Below, in pieces: positions 9,012 through 17,311 of a DNA stretch of 64,000 nucleotides (position 1 is its first letter; every line of letters starts with the position of its first letter). A program made the position numbers and the translations under genes. This DNA is from Bacillus sp. SD088 (GTDB taxonomy: Bacteria > Bacillota > Bacilli > Bacillales > Bacillaceae_C). The DNA lies in assembly GCF_017355205.1 (NCBI RefSeq), contig NZ_JADIJK010000011.1, positions 108,220-172,219 of the forward strand, written 5' to 3'. The notes under the pieces were generated by a model, which was not told where the DNA came from, ran no database searches, and saw only the letters and a program-made list of their open reading frames with translations.

Positions 9012-9746
9012 ATGAAGTTAACGGTGATTGGTCATTGGGGAGGCTATCCGAAAGTGGGAGAAGCCAGCTCTGGATACTTATTAGAACATAATGGTTTCAA
9101 GCTTTTAGTTGACTGTGGCAGTGCTGTATTATCACAGTTGCAATATTATTTAAAACCAACAGAATTAGATGCGGTTATTGTTTCGCATTACCATCCCGAC
9201 CATGTTGCAGATATTGGCGTGTTCCAACATGCTTTATTAATTGGCAAATACACGGAAGGATTTTCTGGAAATATACCGATTTACGGGCATCAAGAAGATC
9301 AAGCTGGATTTACAGCGTTAACGTATAAAAGTATAACAACGGGTGTAGCCTATACGGGCGATGAACCTTTACATATTGGTCCATTCCAGATTGAGTTTAT
9401 CAAGACTATTCATCCGGTACCTTGTTATGCGATGCGCATAAAAGTTGGATCGAAAACGTTGGTCTATACGGCAGATACAGCGTACTTTCCTGAACTAGTA
9501 GATTTCTCGCAAGGTGGAGATTTATTATTATGTGAATCGAATTATTACAAGGATATGAAGAAATCAGCTTTCAATCATATGACAAGTGATCAGGCAGGCC
9601 AATTAGCTCAATTGGCGAACGTAAAGAAATTGATGCTTACACATTTACCACATTTCGGTGATTATGAGCAATTAATGTCTGAAGCAAAAGAAAAACATTC
9701 AGGGGATACAATTCTAGCTTCATCAGGATTAACCTTAACAATCTAA
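9012..9746 (+). CDS. yhfI: MBL-fold metal-dependent hydrolase YhfI
   Basis: 244-aa metallo-beta-lactamase-fold protein, RNase Z/YhfI branch. The metal-binding signature SHYHPDHVAD is at residues ~58-67. Further ligands are likely His in KTIHPVP (~138), Asp in YTADTAYF (~155), and the C-terminal LTHLPHF. Length fits YhfI (244 aa). RBS AAGGAG 8 nt before ATG. lplJ follows after 15 nt, so the two are probably cotranscribed as in B. subtilis. The natural substrate is unknown. Confidence 0.9.
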   Translation: MKLTVIGHWGGYPKVGEASSGYLLEHNGFKLLVDCGSAVLSQLQYYLKPTELDAVIVSHYHPDHVADIGVFQHALLIGKYTEGFSGNIPIYGHQEDQAGFTALTYKSITTGVAYTGDEPLHIGPFQIEFIKTIHPVPCYAMRIKVGSKTLVYTADTAYFPELVDFSQGGDLLLCESNYYKDMKKSAFNHMTSDQAGQLAQLANVKKLMLTHLPHFGDYEQLMSEAKEKHSGDTILASSGLTLTI

Positions 9747-9761
9747 TTAGGAGGTTTTCAT

Positions 9762-10751
9762 ATGCTATTTATTGATAATCAAGGGATTACAGATCCACGG
9801 GTAAACTTAGCGATTGAAGAATATGCATTAAAGCATTTAGATATTAACCAAGATTATTTATTGTTTTATATTAACGAGCCATCCATTATCATCGGAAAAA
9901 ATCAGAATACTATTGAGGAGATTAATACCGATTATGTAGAGAAGAATGGTATTCATGTTGTTCGCCGTTTATCTGGAGGTGGAGCGGTTTATCATGATTT
10001 GGGAAATTTAAACTTTAGCTTTATTAGAAAAGATGAAGGGGACAGCTTTCTGAATTTTAAAAAGTTCACAGAGCCTGTTGTAAAAGCATTGAATAAATTA
10101 GGAGTACAAGCCGAGATGAAAGGCAGAAATGATCTGGTTGTGGGAGAACGGAAAATTTCAGGGAATGCTCAATTCTCGACTCGCGGAAGAATGTTTAGTC
10201 ATGGCACGTTAATGTTTGACTCAGAAATTGAAAATGTCGTGTCAGCCCTTAAGGTAAGAAAAGATAAAATTGAATCAAAAGGGATTAAATCGATTCGCAG
10301 TAGGGTTGCCAATATTTCAGAGTTTATGGGTGAAAAGATATCGACCAAAGAATTTAGAGAAATATTACTGCGCTATATTTTTGAAGATATTTCCCCTATA
10401 CCGGAATATAAATTGACTGAACAAGATTGGGAAATCATCCACCAAATCTCAAAAGAGCGATACCAAAACTGGGATTGGAATTATGGAAAGTCACCGAAAT
10501 TTAATTTACAATTCTCGCATCGTTTTCCTGTGGGGCTTATTGAGTTTCGCTTAAATGTTCAAAAAGGCCAAATTACAGACTGTAAAATTTTTGGAGACTT
10601 CTTTGGTGTTGGGGATGTAGAAGAGGTTGAAAAAGCCTTAACGAATATCCGCTATGAACGTTCTGAAATTGCCCGTACCCTAGAACAATTGGATATCCCG
10701 CATTATTTTGGTAATGTTGCTAAGGATGAGATTATTGAGTTAATTTATTAA
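9762..10751 (+). CDS. lplJ: lipoate-protein ligase LplJ
   Basis: 329 aa. It activates free lipoate with ATP and transfers it to the lipoyl domains of 2-oxoacid dehydrogenases and GcvH. The signature RRLSGGGAVYHDLGNLNFSF (residues ~72-91) is the lipoate-binding loop of LplA-type ligases; GRNDLVVGERKISGNAQ (~124-140) holds the catalytic Lys region. The C-terminal ~90 residues form the accessory domain. Excellent RBS (AGGAGG). Second gene after yhfI; the strong hairpin at 10769 ends the operon. Confidence 0.95.
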   Translation: MLFIDNQGITDPRVNLAIEEYALKHLDINQDYLLFYINEPSIIIGKNQNTIEEINTDYVEKNGIHVVRRLSGGGAVYHDLGNLNFSFIRKDEGDSFLNFKKFTEPVVKALNKLGVQAEMKGRNDLVVGERKISGNAQFSTRGRMFSHGTLMFDSEIENVVSALKVRKDKIESKGIKSIRSRVANISEFMGEKISTKEFREILLRYIFEDISPIPEYKLTEQDWEIIHQISKERYQNWDWNYGKSPKFNLQFSHRFPVGLIEFRLNVQKGQITDCKIFGDFFGVGDVEEVEKALTNIRYERSEIARTLEQLDIPHYFGNVAKDEIIELIY

Positions 10752-10768
10752 TTCGTTTTTGGATAGAG

Positions 10769-10805
10769 AAGGACTCCCAAACTCAATTTGGGAGTCCTTC
10801 TTTTT
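10769..10805 (+). terminator. terminator after lplJ
   Basis: Arms AAGGACTCCCAAA / TTTGGGAGTCCTT with a short loop and a run of T. Confidence 0.9.
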
Positions 10806-10842
10806 GAAATAGGAAAGTATAAAATTTTGGCTAGTGTTTTGA

Positions 10843-11084
10843 TCTAGCTCCAGCGCCTAGCCCCTCGAGGTTCGCAGGATGCGAGTCCATCGGCGTTGCG
10901 CCAGGACGGCGCGAACTTAGCCGATGTTCCGCTTAATAACCTGAGCCAATAAAAGTCAAAACCGGACTTTTTTTTCTCAGAACATTTGCTTGTCGGAGGC
11001 CAACAGGATGTTGGTCAGAAAGGCGTTGCACCAGGACGGTGCGAATTTAGCCTTTCTTCCTAGATCAAGGCGCTTGCGCTTTTC
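10843..11084 (-). repeat. structured intergenic repeat, type 2, with inserted module
   Basis: Fills most of the lplJ-yhfN gap. Its plus-strand left edge is the A/T flank AAAATTTTGGCTAGTG and the GC arm GCTCCAGCGCC; its right edge is GGCGCTTGCGCTTTTC. The arms pair into a long imperfect hairpin. The tip hairpin (CTGAGCCAATAAAAGTC) is partly deleted on its 3' side. Two extra modules containing CCAGGACGG and ACAGGATGTTGG are built in. Orientation follows the form that begins AAAAGCGC. Confidence 0.75.
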
Positions 11085-11192
11085 TTATATTCCGAGCCAT
11101 CCTAATCTTCGGTTAAAATTAAAATAGATGGACTAGTTCTAAATGAAGAAAAAAATTCTACATATAATAAGAGATGGACAAGGGGGGAGATT

Positions 11193-12455
11193 ATGATTCG
11201 GAAATGGGCTTTTCGCGCCATTATGTTGTATCTTTTATTCGGAATAGCGATATATGCTTATTTGTTTTTCTTTGCGAATACCACGATTCCGGAAGCGTTG
11301 CGTGGAACAGCGGTTGATCCAGCGACTTTTCTAAATGATCGAGAATTAATGCTAAGTGAAGATTACTCGCGAATTCGCAATTTGCTTTTCTTCTTAGCAA
11401 CGCCTTATGAATGGTTGTTTTATTTCCTAATTCTGATTTTTGGAGTATCTGCTGCATTTGAGAAATGGGCAATCCTTACATCTAAGTTCTATGTCATTCG
11501 ATCAGCCATTTATTTATTTTGGTTATCTCTCGCTTCTTTTATTGTTATGTTCCCTTTAAGTTATCTATCCTTTAGTATATCGAAATCGTATCAGATATCT
11601 ACACAGACTTTTTCAAGTTGGATGAAGGATAAGCTAATTGATTTTTGGGTAAGTTACGGAACGACGTTCGTGGTGATTACCGTTTTGTATTTTTTAATAA
11701 AAAAGTTTCCAAAACGCTGGTGGCTTGCAGCTTGGGGACTGATGATTCCCTTCACCATATTTATGATGTTCGTTCAGCCGGTTGTGATCGACCCGCTCTA
11801 TAATGATTTCTATCCTTTGGAGGATAAAAAACTTGAAGCAAAAATTTTAGATATGGCTGATCAAGCAAATATTCCAGCTGAACATGTTTATGAAGTCGAT
11901 ATGTCCACGAAAACAAACTCGTTAAATGCCTATGTGACTGGAATAGGTTCCAATTCACGGATTGTGCTTTGGGATACCACACTTGAACGCTTGAGCGATG
12001 AAGAGATTTTGTTTATTATGGCGCATGAGATGGGGCACTACGTTGAGAAGCATATCTATATTGGGATGGCCGGTTATATCGTCTTATCATTTGTAGGCCT
12101 TTGGCTAACAGCTAAATTAATGGAGCACTGGTTAGCAAGACGTGGAAAAGCATGGAAAGTAGAAAAGATGAGCAACCTAAGTTCATTGCCTGTTTTCCTT
12201 TTGATAACATCTGTTCTATTGTTTGCGGCCAGTCCACTAACGAATATGGTTTCTCGATATCAGGAATCGAGAGCGGACACATATGCGGTTGAAATGACCC
12301 AAGATAAAGCGGCAGGGATCGAATCATTTCAAAGTCTAGCAAAAGCAGGACTTAGTCAGATCAATCCTCCATGGTTAGTGAAATTATTCCGGTATGGACA
12401 CCCAACAATGCTGGAACGCATAAAAAAGATTGAGGAATATGACATTAATCATTGA
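11193..12455 (+). CDS. yhfN: M48-family membrane metalloprotease YhfN
   Basis: 420 aa, STE24/HtpX-like CAAX-prenyl-protease-type integral membrane peptidase. The zinc motif HEMGH is at H278-E279-H282, with a downstream Glu in SRYQESRADTYAVE (~356-369) as third ligand. About six or seven hydrophobic segments are seen, four before the active site. RBS GGGGGAG directly upstream. Position between lplJ and yhzC/comK matches B. subtilis (some genes missing between). Likely role is membrane protein quality control; its substrate is unknown. Confidence 0.92.
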   Translation: MIRKWAFRAIMLYLLFGIAIYAYLFFFANTTIPEALRGTAVDPATFLNDRELMLSEDYSRIRNLLFFLATPYEWLFYFLILIFGVSAAFEKWAILTSKFYVIRSAIYLFWLSLASFIVMFPLSYLSFSISKSYQISTQTFSSWMKDKLIDFWVSYGTTFVVITVLYFLIKKFPKRWWLAAWGLMIPFTIFMMFVQPVVIDPLYNDFYPLEDKKLEAKILDMADQANIPAEHVYEVDMSTKTNSLNAYVTGIGSNSRIVLWDTTLERLSDEEILFIMAHEMGHYVEKHIYIGMAGYIVLSFVGLWLTAKLMEHWLARRGKAWKVEKMSNLSSLPVFLLITSVLLFAASPLTNMVSRYQESRADTYAVEMTQDKAAGIESFQSLAKAGLSQINPPWLVKLFRYGHPTMLERIKKIEEYDINH

Positions 12456-12472
12456 GGAATATTTCGATTTTG

Positions 12473-12510
12473 CAGGTAGAAGAATCAACTTTTTTCTTCT
12501 ACCTGTTTTT
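12473..12510 (+). terminator. terminator after yhfN
   Basis: Arms CAGGTAGAAGA / TCTTCTACCTG followed by TTTTT. Confidence 0.85.
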
Positions 12511-12559
12511 GGTTTTGAAATCCCTGCTATACACGAGATAAAACAAAATAAAATAAAAA

Positions 12560-12575
12560 TCCCCTTTTCAGGGGA
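12560..12575 (-). terminator. terminator after the yhzC-like gene
   Basis: TCCCC-TTTTCA-GGGGA hairpin one nucleotide past the minus-strand stop; the minus strand then reads TTTTTATTTTATTTTG. Confidence 0.8.
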
Positions 12576-12576
12576 C

Positions 12577-12804
12577 TTAATAGCCAATAAGATCTTTTAA
12601 TTCTTTTGATAATTTGTTAAAAGTATTTCGATCATTTTGATCAAGTGCATGGTCAATAGCTGCGCGAAGTTCCCGTTCTTTTCTTTGCTGCAGAAGGTCA
12701 TTTAAAATAAATTCAACATACCATTGCATTTCTTGAGTATCATTTTTGTTTTGTGTCATTGTATATTCTTTTAGCAGCTCTTGGTAAGATTTTCTTTTTT
12801 CCAT
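12577..12804 (-). CDS. yhzC: IDEAL-domain small protein, YhzC-like
   Basis: 75 aa, highly charged, no signal. The C-terminal ~35 residues (VEFILNDLLQQRKERELRAAIDHALDQNDR) fit the IDEAL domain, a short helical motif found at the ends of small Firmicute proteins. In B. subtilis yhzC is a direct neighbour of comK, as here. RBS AGAGGTGATC. It is divergent from comK with a 177-nt gap. No molecular role can be assigned. Confidence 0.75.
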   Translation of the reverse strand: MEKRKSYQELLKEYTMTQNKNDTQEMQWYVEFILNDLLQQRKERELRAAIDHALDQNDRNTFNKLSKELKDLIGY

Positions 12805-12981
12805 TGCTGATCACCTCTGACACTTTTTTTAATTATAACGAATAAACGAGAAAAAATCAATTGAATAATTGGAATCTTCTAATGGGTTTTTATTCACACT
12901 GCTTTTGGATTATTTTGACATTATTTAGCTTCTGAGTTATACTTTACTATGAATATAGAACTATATAAAGGAGTTGTGTAT

Positions 12982-13536
12982 ATGAGTAAAGAACTAATTG
13001 AGGAATACTTAATTAATCCATTTACCCTAATGATCCGACGGATCGTAAAAGAAGGCAAAAGCATAACGGAAATCATTGAATTTGAAGAGATTTATTATTC
13101 GGCGGAGTCACCACTTAGCATTGTCAAAAGAAATTGTGGCTACTACGGTTGCGATTATGAAGGACGAAGAAATGGAACAACGAAATTAATTAATATTACC
13201 CACAAAGCACCGATCCTCTTAGAATCACACACACCAATTTATTTTTTCCCAACTAAGTCACCTCAACACGAACTTTGCGTATGGATTGCCCATGATCAGG
13301 TAAAATCTAGTCGAAAAGGAGACACTAACACTACAACAGTTGTGATGTTTCGAAATAACTGTGAATATACCGTTTCCATCTCGGTTACCCCTTTTAAAAC
13401 CCAAATGTTACGAACAGCTATGCTTAGAATCGAATATGAAAAAAGTATTGAAAGGATTGAAATGTATAATTTATTAAAACAATCCTATTTTATGAAAGCT
13501 TCTGAGGAAGGAAGACCCTATCGGCCATACAAATAA
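12982..13536 (+). CDS. comK: competence transcription factor ComK
   Basis: 184 aa against 192 in B. subtilis. ComK binds K-boxes (paired AAAA-N5-TTTT) and switches on DNA uptake genes and its own gene. Family features: NCGYYGCDYEGRRNGT (residues ~50-65, aligns with CRFFGSSYAGRKAGT), THKAPI, and the central IYFFPTKSPQHELCVWIAH. The ATG at 12949 is earlier in frame, but AAAGGAG lies 7 nt before the ATG at 12982. Synteny with yhzC supports the true comK locus. MecA, which delivers ComK to ClpCP, is encoded at 47096. Confidence 0.9.
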   Translation: MSKELIEEYLINPFTLMIRRIVKEGKSITEIIEFEEIYYSAESPLSIVKRNCGYYGCDYEGRRNGTTKLINITHKAPILLESHTPIYFFPTKSPQHELCVWIAHDQVKSSRKGDTNTTTVVMFRNNCEYTVSISVTPFKTQMLRTAMLRIEYEKSIERIEMYNLLKQSYFMKASEEGRPYRPYK

Positions 13537-13563
13537 TGTAGACCTAAGATGATTTCGCAAATG

Positions 13564-13780
13564 GAGGCTGGGACATAATTAAAATACTAAGCTCAAAGAC
13601 GAGCAACGCATTACCTTAGCGAAGGCAAATATATGCGAGAAGTAAGAGTTCGGCAAGGCCCGGCAGGCTGAGCCTGAAGAGACTTGCCACTCGTCGCGGA
13701 AAGTAAAGTATATTTCTGGAGCTGGGATATGCACCAAACTAGTTCGTTTTTTTTGGTGAAAATACTTATGTCTCAGCCTT
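13564..13780. mobile_element. MITE-like element with inverted ends (GAGGCTGGGACATAA family)
   Basis: About 217 bp between comK and the S9 peptidase gene. Left end GAGGCTGGGACATAA and right end TTATGTCTCAGCCTT are inverted copies with two mismatches. The interior has an internal palindrome (GGCAGGCTGAGCC) and no reading frame that looks coding. Such short non-autonomous elements are usually moved by a transposase from elsewhere; none is in the window. Confidence 0.65.
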
Positions 13781-14037
13781 GCTATCCCTTCTTTCCAATC
13801 CAACCCCTCCAATAATTCTTCTTCTGTTCTCTGCTGCTATTTCGGACTAAAATAATTTCTTCATAGATTTTATAAGTGGCCAGTTCAATTATTTCTAAAT
13901 CATATGTGGGAATCTTCGTCATGCAATTCAATCTCGTTATTGGAGTGTTTGGCTTTATTTCGTTTTCGCAGCTATAAATCATTTGACAAGCAGCAAATTA
14001 TGGAAAAAGATAAGAGGGAGGGAGATTAACATTAAAG
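13781..14037. other. gap between two MITE-like elements, no supported gene
   Basis: A minus-strand frame of 66 codons (13782-13982) exists, but it has no RBS and no recognisable similarity. I see nothing else. Confidence 0.5.
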
Positions 14038-14189
14038 TGCGTGTTCAAGAAGTCCGATAAAAAGGACCAAGAAGTTCAAGGGGCGTAGCTTTGAGGAACG
14101 GAGCGTATGCTTTTACATACGTGAGTACCGGAAAAGCAAGCCAACGTAGAAATTCGATGTGTCATTTTTGTTGGGCATTTTGAACAACC
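14038..14189. mobile_element. MITE-like element of the GTTCAAAAAGTCC family
   Basis: Left end TGCGTGTTCAAGAAGTCC and right end ATTTTGAACAACC are inverted. Related copies lie at 28356-28394 and 39068-39260. It ends only 20 nt before the start codon of the S9 peptidase gene, so the promoter of that gene is either inside it or upstream of it. Confidence 0.6.
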
Positions 14190-14209
14190 TCTTAAAGGGA
14201 GTGAGTTGG

Positions 14210-16207
14210 ATGGAAAGAAAACAAGGAATGAAACCTGAAGATTTATACGAATTGAAAACAGTGGCAGATCCACAATTTTCACCAAATGGAGAAGAAGTGG
14301 TCTATATTGAGACTTATATAGATAAGGAAAAAGATGATTATGTCTCCAATCTTTTTTACATGCATTTAGATGAAAAGAAACCCATACAATGGACCTTTGG
14401 CCAAGGCAAAAACTCTTCACCTGTGTGGTCTCCAGATGGAAAACAGCTTGCTTTTGTTTCTTCTCGAGACGGTAAGCCACAAATCTATATCCTTTCTAAA
14501 AATGGCGGAGAAGCCCGGCAAGTTACCTTCTCTAAAAATGGGGCAACAAATCCAGTCTGGTCTCCATGTGGGAAAAAATTAGCTTTCTCAGCAAAAATCA
14601 AACAAGATGAGACGGTTCATGATCGTCCAGAGAAAGAGAAAAAAGATAAGGATATAAAACCACTGATTGTTGAGAAAATGAAATATAAATCCGATTCAGG
14701 TGGCTTTCTTGATGTAGAGCTAATTACACAGATTGCTGTTGTCGAGTTGGAGCGAAATCAGCTTGAAGCATTAACAAACAAAACATATGATTGTTATTTA
14801 GAAGCATGGTCACCAGATGGAAAATACATATCCTATACAGCTAATGCGGCAGAAGACACTGATTTTTCCTTTGTAAGTGATCTCTTTTTACTTGAATTGG
14901 AGACGAAACAAAGCAAAAATATAACAGCTGAAATAGGTAGCTTTTCCCAGTCTTCATGGTCACCGAACAGTCGTTATGTGGCTTACGTAGGAAGCGAACG
15001 TGAATATGAAAATGCTACACAAGCAAAACTATGGATATATGATGTGGAGAAAGAAACAAAGATTTGCCTTACGGAAGCGCTCGATGCACCAGTTGGTGAT
15101 TTTATTGTCGGTGATTTCTTACAAGGTGTTGTGTCTCCACGTGTTCAATGGTTAAATGATAATCAAAGTTTTTATTTTCAAGTAACCGATCATGGAAACA
15201 CGATGATCTATTTCGGGAATGTTTCTGGAGAAATGTATCCCGCACTTAATGACGATGAACATGTATATGGTTTTTCTCTTAATACGAAGAACGATACGGC
15301 AGTTGCCTGTATTAGCTCACCGACTGAACCTAGTGATCTGTATTATGTATATTTGCAGACAGGAAAGAAAGAGCAGCTTACAGCGATAAATAAGGAGTTT
15401 TTAGCGACAAGAGCATTATCTTCTCCTGAGAGGATTGAATTTCCAGGAAAAGATGGTTGGAATGTCCATGGGTGGATTATGAAACCAGTCCATTTTCAGG
15501 AGGGAAAAAAATATCCAACAATTTTAGAAATTCATGGCGGTCCCCATGCTATGTATGGGAATACTTATTTTAATGAGTTTCAAACACTTGCATCTGAGGA
15601 ATATGTAGTACTATATGTCAATCCTCGTGGAAGTCATGGCTATGGACAAGAATTCGTCAATGCTGTTCGTGGAGATTATGGTGGGGGAGATTATGAGGAT
15701 TTAATGGCTGCTATGGATTTTGCCCTTCGTTCCTTTGAATATATTGATCAAGAACTGCTTGGCGTGACGGGGGGCAGTTACGGTGGATTTATGACTAATT
15801 GGATTGTAGGGCATACAGATCGTTTTAAAGCAGCTGTTACCCAAAGGTCGATTTGTAATTGGATGAGTTTTTATGGTGTTAGTGATATCGGCTATTACTT
15901 CACTGAATGGCAGATCTTAGCTGACCTAGAAGAAATAGATACGTTATGGAACCATTCCCCGCTCAAATATGTAAAACATGTACAGACACCACTATTAATT
16001 TTACATAGTGAACAAGATTATCGTTGTCCGATTGAACAAGGAGAACAATTATTTATTGCATTAAAGAAGAGCGGTAAAAAGACGAAGTTTATTCGTTTTC
16101 CTGAATCCAATCATGAATTATCACGGAGTGGAAAACCAGATTTTCGCGTCAAACGTTTAGAGTATATCCGTGACTGGTTTGCAGAATATTTAGTGCCGAT
16201 TTCCTAA
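14210..16207 (+). CDS. S9-family (prolyl oligopeptidase) peptidase, YuxL-like
   Basis: 665 aa. N-terminal beta-propeller with repeated WSPDGK/WSPNSR blades (residues ~10-380), then an alpha/beta-hydrolase domain. The serine triad is visible: S523 in GGSYGG, D603 in HSEQDYRC, H635 in SNHELSRSG. The oxyanion region HGGPHAMYG (~438-446) is typical of acyl-aminoacyl and dipeptidyl peptidases. No signal peptide: cytoplasmic turnover of short or acylated peptides is likely. The in-frame start at 14159 lies inside the upstream mobile element; AAAGGGAGTGA before the ATG at 14210 decides the start. Confidence 0.92.
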   Translation: MERKQGMKPEDLYELKTVADPQFSPNGEEVVYIETYIDKEKDDYVSNLFYMHLDEKKPIQWTFGQGKNSSPVWSPDGKQLAFVSSRDGKPQIYILSKNGGEARQVTFSKNGATNPVWSPCGKKLAFSAKIKQDETVHDRPEKEKKDKDIKPLIVEKMKYKSDSGGFLDVELITQIAVVELERNQLEALTNKTYDCYLEAWSPDGKYISYTANAAEDTDFSFVSDLFLLELETKQSKNITAEIGSFSQSSWSPNSRYVAYVGSEREYENATQAKLWIYDVEKETKICLTEALDAPVGDFIVGDFLQGVVSPRVQWLNDNQSFYFQVTDHGNTMIYFGNVSGEMYPALNDDEHVYGFSLNTKNDTAVACISSPTEPSDLYYVYLQTGKKEQLTAINKEFLATRALSSPERIEFPGKDGWNVHGWIMKPVHFQEGKKYPTILEIHGGPHAMYGNTYFNEFQTLASEEYVVLYVNPRGSHGYGQEFVNAVRGDYGGGDYEDLMAAMDFALRSFEYIDQELLGVTGGSYGGFMTNWIVGHTDRFKAAVTQRSICNWMSFYGVSDIGYYFTEWQILADLEEIDTLWNHSPLKYVKHVQTPLLILHSEQDYRCPIEQGEQLFIALKKSGKKTKFIRFPESNHELSRSGKPDFRVKRLEYIRDWFAEYLVPIS

Positions 16208-16261
16208 TGGCTGCTTCACTGCAAAATTCCAGTTGCTCGCATATCCATACTTGTTTTCGAG

Positions 16262-16290
16262 GTGGAACACCGGATGACTTTCGGTGTTCC
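16262..16290 (+). terminator. hairpin, possible terminator after the S9 peptidase gene
   Basis: Perfect arms GGAACACCG / CGGTGTTCC around 9 nt, but no T-run follows, so it may be a structural or weak terminator. Confidence 0.4.
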
Positions 16291-16354
16291 TAAGGTAAGA
16301 ATCATTACGAACTGCACATACATACCTTAACTTTTAAGAGCAGATTTTTTTTGA

Positions 16355-16360
16355 TATAAT
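16355..16360 (+). promoter_or_regulatory. extended -10 promoter for yhjE
   Basis: TGATATAAT (extended -10) 45 nt upstream of the ATG. The matching -35 region (TTTTAA, 17-nt spacer) is weak. Confidence 0.5.
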
Positions 16361-16404
16361 CTCTAGTAGAATATCTTGCATAATGGATCGAGGAATAACA
16401 AATT

Positions 16405-17013
16405 ATGGACTTTCATTCGTTTAAAGACTGGTTCACATTGGAAAATATTACGGATTTGATTGACCAATATCGCTCATTTGGGCCATTACCAGGAATTTTA
16501 TTGCCATTACTTGAAGCGTTCCTGCCTTTTTTGCCTTTGTTTCTTTTTGTATTAGCGAATGCAAATGCTTTTGGACTAGGGTTAGGATTTCTATATTCTT
16601 GGATTGGTGCCTCGGTTGGCGCACTTCTCGTTTTTCTGCTTGTTCGAAGATATGGAGATACTCGTATATTTCGCTTTTTATTAAAACGAAAAAAAATCCA
16701 AAGTTTAACAATGTGGTTGGAGAAAAAAGGATTTGGTCCTTTATTTCTTTTATTATGCTTTCCATTCACCCCTTCAGCTATTGTAAATATTGTAGCAGGG
16801 ATATCAAAGATTAGTGTTTACCAATATATGATCGCCGTTATTGGTGGAAAAGCAGTGATGATTTTCATATTAAGTTTTATTGGGTATGATATTATCTCAT
16901 TAATTACCCAACCGATTCGGACGGCTATTGTGCTTGTAATCATCACGATCCTTTGGTTTATCGGCAAACAAATTGAAAGTAAAATTGTCGATAAGGTACA
17001 AGAGCGAGGGTAA
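16405..17013 (+). CDS. yhjE: TVP38/TMEM64-family membrane protein YhjE
   Basis: 202 aa, five or six membrane segments. The VTT/SNARE-associated Golgi domain core is seen in GFLYSWIGASVGALLVFLL (~75-93) and in FPFTPSAIVNIVAGISKI (~121-138), the family's re-entrant-loop motif. DedA-superfamily proteins of this kind are lipid scramblase or transporter candidates; the specific function of YhjE is not known. In B. subtilis yhjE lies upstream of addB, as here, but sipV and the genes between them are missing. A terminator follows. Confidence 0.88.
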   Translation: MDFHSFKDWFTLENITDLIDQYRSFGPLPGILLPLLEAFLPFLPLFLFVLANANAFGLGLGFLYSWIGASVGALLVFLLVRRYGDTRIFRFLLKRKKIQSLTMWLEKKGFGPLFLLLCFPFTPSAIVNIVAGISKISVYQYMIAVIGGKAVMIFILSFIGYDIISLITQPIRTAIVLVIITILWFIGKQIESKIVDKVQERG

Positions 17014-17044
17014 AAATAAAAGAAAGTTACATAAAAATCATGCT

Positions 17045-17074
17045 AAAGTTACCTGTATACAGGTAACTTTTTTT
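17045..17074 (+). terminator. terminator after yhjE
   Basis: AAAGTTACCTG-TATA-CAGGTAACTTT followed by TTTTT; a perfect stem. Confidence 0.92.
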
Positions 17075-17097
17075 GAGAGATAAGAAACTATAAATTT

Positions 17098-17230
17098 TGG
17101 CTAGTGTTTTGATCTAGCTCCAGCGCCTAGCCCCTCGAGGTCAAATAACCTGAGCCAATAAAAGTCAAAATCGGACTTTTTTTGTCAGAACATTTGCTTG
17201 TCGGGGCTGAGCAAGACGCTTGCGCTTTTA
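17098..17230 (-). repeat. structured intergenic repeat, type 2, compact copy
   Basis: Same flank (AAATTTTGGCTAGTG) and arms as the copies at 10843 and 56350, without extra modules. Ends GACGCTTGCGCTTTTA. The tip hairpin keeps its left arm (GAGCCAATAAAAGTC) but the right arm is truncated. Lies just upstream of the addB promoter region. Confidence 0.75.
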
Positions 17231-17311
17231 TTATAGGAATATATGTTCTTTATGTTATAATAAAATTATTAAAGTAATTATACCCTCCATAAATAAAAGG
17301 AGTTGGAATAG

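Noticed and set aside
13782..13982. 66-codon minus-strand frame between two mobile elements
   Set aside because: Composition is not impossible for a protein, but there is no RBS and no recognised similarity; left as unresolved.
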